From NCBI GenBank assembly GCA_050299555.1, contig JBNKWA010000023.1:1-38930 (forward strand): DNA of 38,930 bases, written 5' to 3'. Both the position numbers and the translations under genes were made by a program. Numbering within the stretch: position 1 is the stretch's first letter; each line of letters starts with the position of its first letter. Below the pieces are notes generated by a model. That model was not told the DNA's origin. It made no database searches and saw nothing but the letters and a program-made list of their open reading frames with translations. Below are positions 18,263-26,907 of this stretch, piece by piece. This stretch comes from JBNKWA01 sp050299555 (GTDB taxonomy: Bacteria; Pseudomonadota; Alphaproteobacteria; Rhodobacterales; Rhodobacteraceae).

Positions 18263-18326
18263 GCGCGCTACCCTAACAAACCCCGAACCATCGCCCACCG
18301 AACTGTCCGTGAGTCACCGTAACAGG

Positions 18327-18785
18327 TTACACCGGAACCGCTGTTGTGTGCTTAACTTCGCGCAACACGATGGCGGTTTCCGCCGAGGCCACCGCCGGCG
18401 TCGCCAAGAGCCGGTTCATCAGGAAATGCTCGTAGGCCGCGGTGTCGCGGGTGCGGATCTCCAGCCGGTAGTCGTGGCGGCCGGTGATCGAGTAGCAGGC
18501 CATGATCTCGGGGGCGGCGCGCACCAGCGCCTCGAAATCGGCGCGCGCCTCGCTGCCGTGGTCGCGCAGCGTGATCTCGGTCAGCGCATGGGTGCCGAGG
18601 CCCACCCTTGCCGGGTCGAGCAGTGCCACCCGGGCGCGGATGACGCCGGCGGCCTCGAGTGCGTCGAGCCGCCGCCAGACGCTGGAATGCGACAGTCCCA
18701 CCCGCTCGCCCAGCGCCTGGCCCGACTGGCTGGCATCCGATTGCAGCGCGCGCAGCAGTGCAAGGTCATGATCATCCATGGTCAT
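18327..18785 (-). CDS. Lrp/AsnC family transcriptional regulator
   Basis: A 152-residue Lrp/AsnC regulator. The N-terminal winged helix-turn-helix is DDHDLALLRALQSDASQSGQALGERVGLSHSSVWRRLDALEAAGVI (about 4-49); the C-terminal RAM domain carries ligand-binding and oligomerisation elements (VRAAPEIMACYSITGRHDYRLEI). It is divergent from phhA across about 120 bp, so it probably controls phenylalanine hydroxylation in response to an aromatic amino acid; the effector is inferred from context. A dyad in the gap (18798-18815) is a good operator candidate. An in-frame ATG at 18779 is an alternative start. Confidence 0.93.
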   Translation of the reverse strand: MTMDDHDLALLRALQSDASQSGQALGERVGLSHSSVWRRLDALEAAGVIRARVALLDPARVGLGTHALTEITLRDHGSEARADFEALVRAAPEIMACYSITGRHDYRLEIRTRDTAAYEHFLMNRLLATPAVASAETAIVLREVKHTTAVPV

Positions 18786-18797
18786 ACTGTGCGCCAG

Positions 18798-18815
18798 ATT
18801 GCATTCTTGTGCAAT
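18798..18815. promoter_or_regulatory. Probable Lrp-type operator between lrp and phhA
   Basis: ATTGCA (18798-18803) and TGCAAT (18810-18815) form a perfect 6-bp inverted repeat with a 6-base spacer. A further half-site-like ATTGTGC follows at 18817-18823, and TGTGCTGCAC further on. The position, 13 bp from the regulator start and about 90 bp from phhA, suits auto-regulation and control of phhA. The assignment to the Lrp-like protein is inferred. Confidence 0.6.
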
Positions 18816-18906
18816 GATTGTGCTTTACTTTCGGTTCTGTGCTGCACTTTGAGCAGAGAATCCACGCAAGTTGTGCTCCAATGAGGCAAAGCCGAGGAGT
18901 TTCGCC

Positions 18907-19764
18907 ATGTCCGCATCCGCTGCCCGGCGCGAGACCGGGCCGATCAACGCAGATCACACCATCGACCAGAACTGGGCCGCATACACGGCCGAGGAGCATG
19001 CCCGCTGGGATGCACTGGCCGCGCGCCAGATGCAGCTTCTGCCCGGCCGCGCCTGCCGAGCCTATCTCGAGGCGCTGGACCGCCTGACCCTGTCCGAGGG
19101 CGGCATCCCGGATTTCGGCCGTCTCGGCGATCGGCTGGAGCGGCTGACCGGCTGGCGCGTCGTGGCGGTTCCGGGACTGGTGCCGGCGGAGGTGTTTTTC
19201 GACCACCTGGCCAACCGCCGCTTTCCTGCCGGCACCTTCATCCGCTCGGCCGAGGAGTTCGACTATATCGAGGAGCCGGACATCTTCCACGACGTGTTCG
19301 GCCATGTGCCGCTGCTGGCCGATCCGGTCTACGCCCGGTTCATGGAGGCCTATGGCCGTGGCGGCGCCCGGGCCATGCAGATGCAGGCCCTGCCGGCGCT
19401 GGCGCGGCTTTACTGGTACACCATCGAGTTCGGCCTGACCGTCGAGGACGGGGCGCTGCGGCTGTTCGGCGCCGGGATCATGTCCTCGCCCACCGAGACG
19501 GTGTTCGCGCTGGAGGATGAAAGCCCCAACCGGATCGGCTTTGATCTGGAGCGGGTGATGAACACCGACTACCGGATCGACGATTTTCAGGAGAGCTATT
19601 TCGTCATCGACAGCTTCGACAGCCTGCTGGCGGCGACCGAGGCGGATTTCACGCCGATCTATCGCGCCTTTCCGGGACGCACGCCCTATCGGCCGGGCGA
19701 GGTACTGGCCGGCGACCGGGTGCTGCACCGAGGCACCGGGGCGTATTTCAGGAACAAGCGCTGA
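18907..19764 (+). CDS. phhA: Phenylalanine 4-monooxygenase
   Basis: A 285-residue monomeric-type bacterial phenylalanine hydroxylase; it converts phenylalanine to tyrosine using O2, a tetrahydropterin and non-haem iron. The iron ligands are visible: His128 and His133 in FHDVFGHVPLL, and Glu174 in YWYTIEFGL. The DNTIDQNW-like start (DHTIDQNWAAYTAEEHARWD) and NRIGFDLERVMNTDYRIDDFQESYFVI are family hallmarks. The ATG at 18907 has GAGGAG eight bases upstream. The Lrp-type regulator is divergent. No pterin carbinolamine dehydratase (phhB) or homogentisate-pathway gene lies next to it. Confidence 0.96.
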   Translation: MSASAARRETGPINADHTIDQNWAAYTAEEHARWDALAARQMQLLPGRACRAYLEALDRLTLSEGGIPDFGRLGDRLERLTGWRVVAVPGLVPAEVFFDHLANRRFPAGTFIRSAEEFDYIEEPDIFHDVFGHVPLLADPVYARFMEAYGRGGARAMQMQALPALARLYWYTIEFGLTVEDGALRLFGAGIMSSPTETVFALEDESPNRIGFDLERVMNTDYRIDDFQESYFVIDSFDSLLAATEADFTPIYRAFPGRTPYRPGEVLAGDRVLHRGTGAYFRNKR

Positions 19765-19780
19765 GCCCGGGCGGGCTTGA

Positions 19781-19798
19781 GGGCGGCCGAAGCCGCCC
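19781..19798. terminator. Hairpin between convergent phhA and symporter genes
   Basis: GGGCGGC (19781-19787), loop CGAA, GCCGCCC (19792-19798). It sits in the 42-bp gap between the stop codons of phhA and the minus-strand symporter gene. There is no T tract on either side, so it may act as a bidirectional pause or Rho-assisted stop rather than a classical terminator. Confidence 0.5.
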
Positions 19799-19806
19799 CC
19801 GCCCCT

Positions 19807-21231
19807 TCACTTGACGTCGGCCCAGGCCGTCCGGTCGATTTCGAGATCGGCGAACTTGTCGACATCGAAGACCGGGTGCTCGACCCCCGCCTTGAGCTGG
19901 GCCCGATAGTCGTTCAGAAGCCGCAGCGCGGTCGGGAAGAGCATGGTCAGCGCCAGCAGGTTCACCACCGCGAGGATGCCCATCATCGGGTCGGAGAAGA
20001 AGAACACCGAGGTCGCACCGGGCGCCGCGGCGCCGAGCAGCACCAGCGCCATGATCAGGATGCGCAGGATGTGCTGCGAGGCCGGATGCTTGGTCAGCAC
20101 GCTGAGCGCGTTCTCGCCGAGGTAGTAGTTGTAGATGATCGACGAGAACGAGAACAAGAGGATCGCGAAGGTGAGGAAGTACTGGGTCCAGTCCCCCAGA
20201 TGGCTGACCAGCGACTGCTGGGTCAGCGCCACGCCGTCGATGCCCTCGGCGCCCGGCTGGTAGACATCGCTCAAGAGGATCATGAAGGCGGTGCAGGAGC
20301 AGATCACGATGGTGTCGATGAACACCGACAGCGACTGCACGATACCCTGGCTGATCGGGTGCCGCACCCAGGCGACGGCGGCCACGTTGGGGGCCGAGCC
20401 GAGCCCGGCCTCGTTGGAGAACAGGCCGCGCCGCAGGCCGTTGGCGATGGCCGCGCCCATGCCGCCGGCGATGGCCTCGTTATAGCCGAAGGCGCCGCTG
20501 ATGATCTGCCAGATGACGCCGGGCAGGCTGGTGATGTTGATCAGGATGACCAGAAGCGCCATGGCGATGTAGCCGATGGCCATGACCGGCACGATGATGT
20601 CGGCGGCCTTGGCGATGCGGTGGATGCCGCCATAGACGATGACGCCGGTCAGCGCAGCCAGGGCGATCCCGGTCCACAGCCGGTCGATGCCGAGGCTGTC
20701 CTTGGCCGCGCCCGCCACCGTGTTGCCCTGGAAGGCGTTGAAGCCGAGCGCGAAGGCGGCGATCAGGCAGATGGCGTAGAGGATCGCCAGCCAGCGGAAG
20801 TTGGATCCCAGCCCGTGGATGATGTAGCGGGCCGGGCCGCCGCGATAGGTGCCGTCCTCGGCCGATTCCTTGTAGAGCTGCGCCAGCGAGCATTCGAAGA
20901 GGCTGGTGGCCATGCCGACAAGCGCGATGGCCCACATCCAGAACACCGCGCCGGGGCCGCCGAGGGTGATCGCCACCGCGACGCCGGCGATGTTGCCGCC
21001 GCCGACGCGGCCGCCGACCGAAACCAGCAGCGCCTCGCGCGAGGAGATGCGCCCGGGGCCGGCATCCTCGGGGCGGGGAAACAGCACCCGGAACATGCGG
21101 CCGAAGAACTGGAACTGCACCAGCCCCGAGATCAGGGTGAAGAAGATCCCGAGCACCACAAGGAACGGGATCAGCGACCACCCCCAGGTAAGATCGTTGA
21201 TGACTCCGAAGATCTGTTCGAGCCAACCCAT
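19807..21231 (-). CDS. AGCS family sodium:alanine (amino acid) symporter
   Basis: A 474-residue inner membrane protein of the alanine or glycine:cation symporter family, which takes up small neutral amino acids with Na+. About ten to eleven hydrophobic segments are visible. Family motifs are VGGRVGGGNIAGVAVAITLGGPGAVFWMW near residues 70-100, GTYRGGPARYI and, later, GLFSNEAGLGSAPNVAA, which is diagnostic for AGCS. The ATG at 21231 (MGWLEQIF) has GAGGGA upstream; a longer reading frame to 21285 lacks one. It converges on phhA, so the pair could be functionally unrelated; amino acid uptake next to amino acid catabolism is at least consistent. Confidence 0.94.
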   Translation of the reverse strand: MGWLEQIFGVINDLTWGWSLIPFLVVLGIFFTLISGLVQFQFFGRMFRVLFPRPEDAGPGRISSREALLVSVGGRVGGGNIAGVAVAITLGGPGAVFWMWAIALVGMATSLFECSLAQLYKESAEDGTYRGGPARYIIHGLGSNFRWLAILYAICLIAAFALGFNAFQGNTVAGAAKDSLGIDRLWTGIALAALTGVIVYGGIHRIAKAADIIVPVMAIGYIAMALLVILINITSLPGVIWQIISGAFGYNEAIAGGMGAAIANGLRRGLFSNEAGLGSAPNVAAVAWVRHPISQGIVQSLSVFIDTIVICSCTAFMILLSDVYQPGAEGIDGVALTQQSLVSHLGDWTQYFLTFAILLFSFSSIIYNYYLGENALSVLTKHPASQHILRILIMALVLLGAAAPGATSVFFFSDPMMGILAVVNLLALTMLFPTALRLLNDYRAQLKAGVEHPVFDVDKFADLEIDRTAWADVK

Positions 21232-21482
21232 GTCAGTCCCTCGTCTGTTGTTGTCCGGCGACCGTTGCTCCGGCCCCGCGATCACTAGAGCACGGGGTGG
21301 GAGGGGTTACCAGCACGGGTGCGCCCGAATGCCGGCGGCGACGACTTGTGCCGCGCGCGTAGTCAGATCGCGGCCCGTCCGGCCGCGAACGACGCCGTTG
21401 GCCAGGGGCCGGGCGTTGCCGGGCGCCGAACCACCGGATGGATGGAAGCGTGCCCATGCGCCGCCCTGCCGGTGGAGCGCCG

Positions 21483-21534
21483 GACCGCGCCCGGCCGCGC
21501 GGGTGGGCGGGGGGGGGCGCGGCCGGGCGCGGTC
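21483..21534. repeat. Module 2 hairpin repeat with G-run loop, copy 4
   Basis: This is a perfect 18-bp inverted repeat: left arm 21483-21500 (GACCGCGCCCGGCCGCGC), right arm 21517-21534, with a 16-base loop containing GGGTGGGCGGGGGGGG. It is the strongest stem of the family. It lies beyond the 3' end of the minus-strand DUF427 gene, in the 362-bp gap 21232-21593 that otherwise holds only the symporter gene's upstream region. Confidence 0.85.
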
Positions 21535-21593
21535 AACCGGCGTGCGTCATCGGGCGCCGCATTGCCCGGCAACAGGGCTGGTGGCCGTTCGCC

Positions 21594-21938
21594 TCAGATC
21601 TCCTCCACCTCGGCGTACTCCGGATAGAAGGCGATGTGGCCGCGGATCGCGGCCAGTTCCGGCTTTGGGTCCTCGTAGGACCATGCCGCGTTCGCCACCG
21701 TGCCGCTCTTGGCGACCAGGTCGAAATAGCTCGCCGTCCCCTTGTAGGGGCAGACGCTGGTGTGGTCCGAGGCATCGAGGAAGGCCATCTCCACATCCTC
21801 GCGGGGGAAGTAGGTGACCGGCGGATAGCCATCTTCGTCGAGGATCAGGGCGCGACCCGTTTCGGCGATGATCGCGCCGCGCGCGCGAACCACCCACTGG
21901 CCTTCGGATTGCGTCACCGTGATCTGCCGTTCGGCCAT
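21594..21938 (-). CDS. DUF427 domain protein
   Basis: A 114-residue protein made of one DUF427 domain, a small beta-rich fold of unknown function common in bacteria. Hallmarks are VVRARGAIIAETGRALILDE, YPPVTYFPREDVEMAFL and the conserved core SVCPYKGTASYFDL, ending with AAWSYEDPKPELAAIRGHIAFYP. The conserved CPYKG cysteine and lysine suggest a ligand or reactive site, but no reaction is established. The ATG at 21938 has AGGAAGGAA upstream. It lies 28 bp after the aminopeptidase P gene on the same strand, so the two are probably co-transcribed. Confidence 0.93.
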   Translation of the reverse strand: MAERQITVTQSEGQWVVRARGAIIAETGRALILDEDGYPPVTYFPREDVEMAFLDASDHTSVCPYKGTASYFDLVAKSGTVANAAWSYEDPKPELAAIRGHIAFYPEYAEVEEI

Positions 21939-21966
21939 GGTCGGGTTCCTTCCTGATGTTGGGTGG

Positions 21967-23769
21967 CTACAGTCTGGCGCAGGCGTGGGCCAGCCATTCC
22001 CGGGTGACGGCAGAAACCAGCGGGCCGATCTCGTCCAGCACCCGTGCGTGATACTGGTCGAGCCAGCGGCGTTCTTCAACCGTCAGCAGGGCCGGGTCGA
22101 TCAGCCGCCGGTCGATGGGTGCCAGGGTCAGGGTCTCGAAGCCCAGCATCTCGGTGTCGCCGCCGGGCACGGCTGCGGGCGGGGTCACCGCAATCAGGTT
22201 CTCGATGCGGATGCCGAAATGGCCCTCGCGATAGTAGCCGGGCTCGTTGGAGACGATCATCCCCGGCTGCAGCGCCTCGGCGCCGCGCTTGGAGATCGAC
22301 TGCGGCCCCTCGTGCACGCCGAGAAAGGCGCCGACGCCGTGGCCGGTGCCATGGGCATAGTCGAGGCCGGCCTGCCACAGCGCCACCCGCGCCAGGGTAT
22401 CGAGCGCGCGGCCGTCGGTGCCCTCGGGAAAGCGCGCCCGGCTGAGCCCGATCATGCCCTTGAGCACCAGCGTGAAGGCGCGGATGGCCGACGGTTCGGC
22501 CGCGCCCACCGCCACCGTGCGCGTGATGTCGGTGGTGCCGTCGGGATACTGACCGCCGGAATCGATCAGCAAGAGCTCGCCCAGCCGCACCGGCCGGTCG
22601 GTGGCCTCGGTTACCCGGTAGTGGATGATCGCGCCATCCGGCCCGGCGCCCGAGATGGTGTCGAAGGAAATGTCGCGCAGGCTGTTGGTGGCCCGCCGTC
22701 GCGCCTCCAGCGCCCGTACCACGGCGATCTCGGTCAGCCCGCCCTCCGGCGCCGCCTCGTCGAGCCAGCACAGGAATTCGGCCATGGCGGCGCCGTCGCG
22801 GCGGTGGGCGGCGCGGCTGCCGTCGAGTTCGACCTCGTTCTTGCAGGCCTTGGGCAGGATGCAGGGATCGCGGCCCCAGACGATGTCCGCCGCGCCCTCG
22901 CCAAGCCGCCGCGCCACCCACAGGGGTGCGGTCGCCTCGTCCACCAGCACCTTGCCGCTCAGCGCCTGCAGCGCCGCCGCGAAGGCGTGGGGGGGCAGTA
23001 GCTCCACCTCGGCCCCGAGATGCGCGCGGGCCGCCTCGTCGGCCTTGGCCGGGTCGGTGAACAGGCTGACGCGGCCGTCGGCGTGAAGGATGGCGAAGGC
23101 GAGCACCACCGGCGTGCGGACGATGTCGCGGCCGCGGATATTGAGCAGCCAGCAGATCGAATCGGGCAGGGTCAGCACCGCGGCGTCCGCGCCGGCCGCG
23201 GCCACCGCCTTGCCGATGCGATCGCGCTTGTCGGCGTGAGCCTCGCCGGCCAACGCCAGCGGGTGCGGCTCGATGGCGCCGGCGGGCGGCGGCGGCCGGT
23301 CGGTCCAGGCCGCGTCCACCGGGTTGTCCACCTCGGCCAGCCGGATGCCCTTGGCCGCGAGCGGTTTGTCCAGCGCCTCGGCCTCCTTGCGGCCGTGCAG
23401 CCAGGGGTCGATCCCCACCGTCGCACCGGCGGGGAGTGCCGCGGCCAGCCAGTCGCCCGGCCGGGTGGCCGGGATCGGCAGGATCTCGACCAGCGCGGTA
23501 TCGGTCTGGGCCCGCGCCTGCAGGGTGTAGCGACCGTCGACAAGCAGCGCGGCGCGGTCCTTGAGGATCAGCGCCATCCCGGCCGAGCCGGTGAAGCTTG
23601 TCACCCAGGACAGGCGCTCGTCGCCGGGGGCGACATTCTCGCCCATATGCGCGTCCGCCCGCGGCACCAGGAAGGCGTCGAGCCCCGCCGCCGCCATCCC
23701 GGCGCGTAGCGCCGCCAGCCGCGGGGCGACGGTATCGGGGGACGATGTGGCGGCGAAGCTCTGAAACAT
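21967..23769 (-). CDS. Xaa-Pro aminopeptidase (aminopeptidase P, M24B)
   Basis: A 600-residue cytoplasmic metallopeptidase that removes the N-terminal residue from peptides with proline second. It has two creatinase-like N-terminal domains (FLVPRADAHMGENVAPGDERLSWVTSFTGSAG at about 35-66) and a C-terminal pita-bread catalytic domain. Metal-binding motifs are seen: LLIDSGGQYPDGTTDITRT (two Asp), HGTGHGVGAFLGVHEGPQSI (His) and SNEPGYYREGHFGIRIENL (Glu residues). Length fits the long three-domain form. The ATG at 23769 has AAGGA upstream. A DUF427 gene follows on the same strand; a small membrane protein gene diverges upstream. Confidence 0.95.
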   Translation of the reverse strand: MFQSFAATSSPDTVAPRLAALRAGMAAAGLDAFLVPRADAHMGENVAPGDERLSWVTSFTGSAGMALILKDRAALLVDGRYTLQARAQTDTALVEILPIPATRPGDWLAAALPAGATVGIDPWLHGRKEAEALDKPLAAKGIRLAEVDNPVDAAWTDRPPPPAGAIEPHPLALAGEAHADKRDRIGKAVAAAGADAAVLTLPDSICWLLNIRGRDIVRTPVVLAFAILHADGRVSLFTDPAKADEAARAHLGAEVELLPPHAFAAALQALSGKVLVDEATAPLWVARRLGEGAADIVWGRDPCILPKACKNEVELDGSRAAHRRDGAAMAEFLCWLDEAAPEGGLTEIAVVRALEARRRATNSLRDISFDTISGAGPDGAIIHYRVTEATDRPVRLGELLLIDSGGQYPDGTTDITRTVAVGAAEPSAIRAFTLVLKGMIGLSRARFPEGTDGRALDTLARVALWQAGLDYAHGTGHGVGAFLGVHEGPQSISKRGAEALQPGMIVSNEPGYYREGHFGIRIENLIAVTPPAAVPGGDTEMLGFETLTLAPIDRRLIDPALLTVEERRWLDQYHARVLDEIGPLVSAVTREWLAHACARL

Positions 23770-23921
23770 GAATGCACCAGTCCTTGGGCAATCCGCTGCG
23801 CGGCGGGAGCGGTTGTTGCCGCACCCGGGGCGAATCGGTAGCTTTTCCCCCGGCAAGAAACAAGCGCGCCCCGGAACGGCCCCGAGAGGCCCGGGCGCGA
23901 GGAAGCAGGCAGGAGCGGGAC

Positions 23922-24230
23922 ATGCTGCGTCTTATCGCGCTGATCCTCGTCGTGGCCGGCGGCTGGCTGGGCTGGCGCGACTGGCAATCCACCATCGGCC
24001 AGGGCAATGCCTTTCGGCTGAGTTCGGTCGAGGCGACCTGGGAAGCGTTTTCGCCCTCCACCCACGAGGCCTGGCTGCCGATGCTGCAGGAACTGACGGT
24101 GCCCTATCTCTGGGACCCGGTCCTGAAGACGCTGCTGGTCCTGCCGTCGGCGGGGCTGCTGATCTTCATCGGTGCGGTGCTCTGGATGTCCCGGCGCCGG
24201 CGCCGCAAGGTGCGCGGCATCTTCCGCTGA
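23922..24230 (+). CDS. Small two-helix inner membrane protein, unknown
   Basis: A 102-residue protein with one hydrophobic segment at the N-terminus (MLRLIALILVVAGGWLGW) and one near the C-terminus (LLVLPSAGLLIFIGAVLWM) followed by the basic cluster SRRRRRKVRG. The connecting loop is Trp-rich and probably periplasmic, with the basic tail in the cytoplasm. GGAGCGGGAC precedes the ATG at 23922. It is divergent from aminopeptidase P and convergent with cobT. The family is not recognised and no function is proposed. Confidence 0.75.
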   Translation: MLRLIALILVVAGGWLGWRDWQSTIGQGNAFRLSSVEATWEAFSPSTHEAWLPMLQELTVPYLWDPVLKTLLVLPSAGLLIFIGAVLWMSRRRRRKVRGIFR

Positions 24231-24355
24231 GGCCGGCCTTCCGCCTCCCCTGCCTCCCGATATTGGCCGCCGTATTGGCCCGGCCTGCCGGTGCCGCCGT
24301 CGACCACGGGCGGCCGGGCATTGCTGCCGCATGCGCTGCAGGCCCCGCTGCGCGC

Positions 24356-24406
24356 GGATCGCGCCCGGCGCGAGGGCGGGGGGGGGGGGAGCGCCGGGCG
24401 CGATCC
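24356..24406. repeat. Module 2 hairpin repeat with G-run loop, copy 5
   Basis: A perfect 16-bp inverted repeat, GGATCGCGCCCGGCGC (24356-24371) and its complement (24391-24406), encloses a 19-base loop with an 11-base G run. It lies in the convergent gap between the small membrane protein gene and cobT. Confidence 0.85.
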
Positions 24407-24470
24407 GACATTTCCGCCCGCGGCATCGCCAAGCCGAAACCGGATCGCAGAGATCCGGTTCGAAACGGTC

Positions 24471-26330
24471 CTAGCCGGCCTTGCGAAGCTGCCGTGCCCT
24501 GGGGCCGCCGGTCTCGAACAGCGCCGCAAGCTGCTCGGTCATGGCGCCGGCAAGCTGCTCCACATCGGTGATCGTCACCGCCCGCTGGTAATAGCGGGTG
24601 ACGTCATGGCCGATGCCGATGGCGATCAGCTCGACACTGCTGCGCCGCTCGATCATCGCGATCACGTCGCGCAGGTGCTTCTCCAGGGTGCTGGCCGGGT
24701 TCACCGACAGGGTCGAATCGTCCACCGGTGCGCCGTCGGAGATCACCATCAGGATGCGCCGGTGCTCGGGCCGCTGGGTCATCCGCCGCCAGGCCCATTC
24801 CAGCGCCTCGCCGTCGATGTTCTCCTTCAGCAGCCCCTCCTTCATCATCAGCCCCAGATTGGGCCGGGTCCGCCGCCATGGCGCATCGGCGGCCTTGTAG
24901 ATGATGTGGCGCAGGTCGTTCAGCCGGCCGGGATTGGGCGGCCGCCCCTCGGCCAGCCACAGCTCGCGTGCCTGCCCGCCCTTCCAGGCCCGGGTGGTGA
25001 AGCCGAGGATCTCGCACTTGACCTGGCAGCGTTCCAGGGTGCGGGCAAGGATGTCGGCGCAGATCGCGGCGATCGAGATCGGCCGGCCGCGCATGGAGCC
25101 GGAGTTGTCGAGGAGCAGCGTCACCACGGTGTCGCGGAACTCGGTGTCCTTTTCCTGCTTGAAGCTGAGCGGCGTGGTGGGGTTGGCGACCACCCGCGCC
25201 AGCCGCCCGGCATCCAGCATCCCTTCGTCCAGATCGAACAGCCAGGCGCGGTTCTGCTGCGCCTGCAGCCGTCGCTGCAGACGGTTGGCGAGCCGGCTGA
25301 CGGCACCCTTGACCGGTTCGAGCTGCTGGTCGAGATAGTGCCGCAGCCGCTCCAGTTCGGCCGGTTCGGCCAGTTCCTCGGCCGGGATCACCTCGTCATG
25401 CTTGGTGGTGAACACCTTGTAGGCGGGATCGGCCTCGGAAACCGGTGCGGGCGGCGGCCGCTCGGGCGGACGCTCGCCTTCCTCGGCCTCGGCTTCGTCG
25501 GCCATGTCGTCGGCATCGTCGCTGTCATCGATCGCGAGCTGCGCTTCCTGCTGGTCGCTGTCCTCGGCCTGATCGCGCTCGGCCTCGCTGTCGGCCTCGT
25601 CGCTTTCGTTCTCCTGGGCGTCCTCGGGGTTCTCCTGGCCGGTTTCCTCGGCGCTGTCCTCGCCGGCGTCGTCCTCGGCGTTGTCGGGATCGTCGCCGAG
25701 CTGGTCGGCATAGCCGAGATCGGCGATCGCCTGGCGCACGGCGCGGGCAAAGGCGCGCTGGTCGTCGATGACATGGGCGGCGTCCGACAGCGCCTCGCCA
25801 GCCTGGCCTTCGAGAAACCCGCGCCACAGGTCGGTGATGGTGTCGGCGCCATGGGGCAGGGCCCGGCCGGTGGCAAGCTGGCGCAGATAATAGCCCGCCG
25901 CCGCCGGCAGTGGTGCCTGCGCCGCCTCGGTGATCTGGGCATAGCCGGCGCGCCGGCAATCCTCGGCAATGCGGGCGTCGATGTTCTTCGCCGTGCCGGG
26001 CATGGCGCGGGCACCCAGCGCCTCGCAGCGCGCCGTCTCCAACGCCTCGTAGAGGCCCGAGGCGATCTCGCCCTGAGGCGCATAACGGCGATGGGTCCCC
26101 TGGTCGTGGAAACGCCGGCGCAGCGCCAGGGCATCCGCCGTGCCGCGGGCCAGCAACACCTCGTCGCGGGTCATCCGCCGCGTCACCTGCGGCAGCCGCA
26201 CGCCCTCGTTGGTCAGCCCGGGCGGGTCGACCGAGTAGTTGACCTGAAGATCCTGGTCGGCCGCGATCGCGCGCGTCGCCTCGGCGAGCGCCTTCTTGAA
26301 CGGCTCTGCAGGATTGTCCGGCTTGCTCAT
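24471..26330 (-). CDS. cobT: Aerobic cobaltochelatase subunit CobT
   Basis: A 619-residue subunit of the CobNST cobaltochelatase, which inserts Co2+ into hydrogenobyrinic acid a,c-diamide with ATP in the aerobic cobalamin pathway; CobS and CobT form the AAA+ chaperone module. The N-terminal helical domain is followed by a long Asp/Glu-rich linker (about 200-295) and a C-terminal von Willebrand A domain with the MIDAS motif LLLDNSGSMRG and the later SDGAPVDDST. The ATG at 26330 (MSKPDN) has AAGG eight bases upstream and fits the family; an ATG at 26345 is less likely. cobS is in the window but about 9.6 kb away on the other strand (35933-36922), an unusual separation. No cobalamin riboswitch is seen upstream. 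Confidence 0.95.
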   Translation of the reverse strand: MSKPDNPAEPFKKALAEATRAIAADQDLQVNYSVDPPGLTNEGVRLPQVTRRMTRDEVLLARGTADALALRRRFHDQGTHRRYAPQGEIASGLYEALETARCEALGARAMPGTAKNIDARIAEDCRRAGYAQITEAAQAPLPAAAGYYLRQLATGRALPHGADTITDLWRGFLEGQAGEALSDAAHVIDDQRAFARAVRQAIADLGYADQLGDDPDNAEDDAGEDSAEETGQENPEDAQENESDEADSEAERDQAEDSDQQEAQLAIDDSDDADDMADEAEAEEGERPPERPPPAPVSEADPAYKVFTTKHDEVIPAEELAEPAELERLRHYLDQQLEPVKGAVSRLANRLQRRLQAQQNRAWLFDLDEGMLDAGRLARVVANPTTPLSFKQEKDTEFRDTVVTLLLDNSGSMRGRPISIAAICADILARTLERCQVKCEILGFTTRAWKGGQARELWLAEGRPPNPGRLNDLRHIIYKAADAPWRRTRPNLGLMMKEGLLKENIDGEALEWAWRRMTQRPEHRRILMVISDGAPVDDSTLSVNPASTLEKHLRDVIAMIERRSSVELIAIGIGHDVTRYYQRAVTITDVEQLAGAMTEQLAALFETGGPRARQLRKAG

Positions 26331-26561
26331 TGCGGCCTTATGCACCGCGTCAGGGCGGAGTGAAAGGGGCCAACGTGCGTCGCCGCGCCCGCCGGACCCG
26401 CAATGATCCGCCGGGTGGAGCGGCCAGCAAAATGCTGCAGGTGCACCAGCCAGAATACTGCATCGGCAGGATGGCGCGGGCAGGCCGCAGCCCGCAGACT
26501 TGCCAAGGGGGAGTCGCGTGACGGCCGGACGGTCGCCGGGCCCCCCGGGGGGAGTTCCGCG

Positions 26562-26765
26562 ATGAACGCATTCATGAGGCTGCTTGCCGTCAACCTGATG
26601 GCGCCCGGCGTGCCGGACTCGGCGCAGCAGGCACTGGTTCGCCTGGCGGGCTATGGCCCGATCGGGATTGCACCGCGTGGTGAGGCCGAGAAGGACCCGG
26701 ACGACCGTGAGCCGGTGCGACCGGACGGGCCGGCGGACGGCCGGCGCACTGGCGGCGCGGGGTGA
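26562..26765 (+). CDS. Possible small hypothetical protein
   Basis: A 67-residue reading frame with GGGGGGAG about nine bases before its ATG. It begins MNAFMRLLAVNLMAPGVPDS and has a short hydrophobic start, then a Pro/Asp/Arg-rich tail that looks non-globular. No family is recognised and high GC makes chance frames common, so it may not be a gene. Apart from this the 577-bp stretch 26331-26907 shows nothing else beyond the cobT upstream region. Confidence 0.3.
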   Translation: MNAFMRLLAVNLMAPGVPDSAQQALVRLAGYGPIGIAPRGEAEKDPDDREPVRPDGPADGRRTGGAG

Positions 26766-26907
26766 CGTGCCCGGTCCCTCGGCCAGGGCGTTGGCGGGCC
26801 GCGACGCGCTGACCCGCGGCTGCCCCGGGACCGACGCTCCAGCGGGGCGGACGGCAACACTTTTATGACACTCTTATGGGTATCCTGCCCGCAAGGAGGA
26901 TGCCGTC

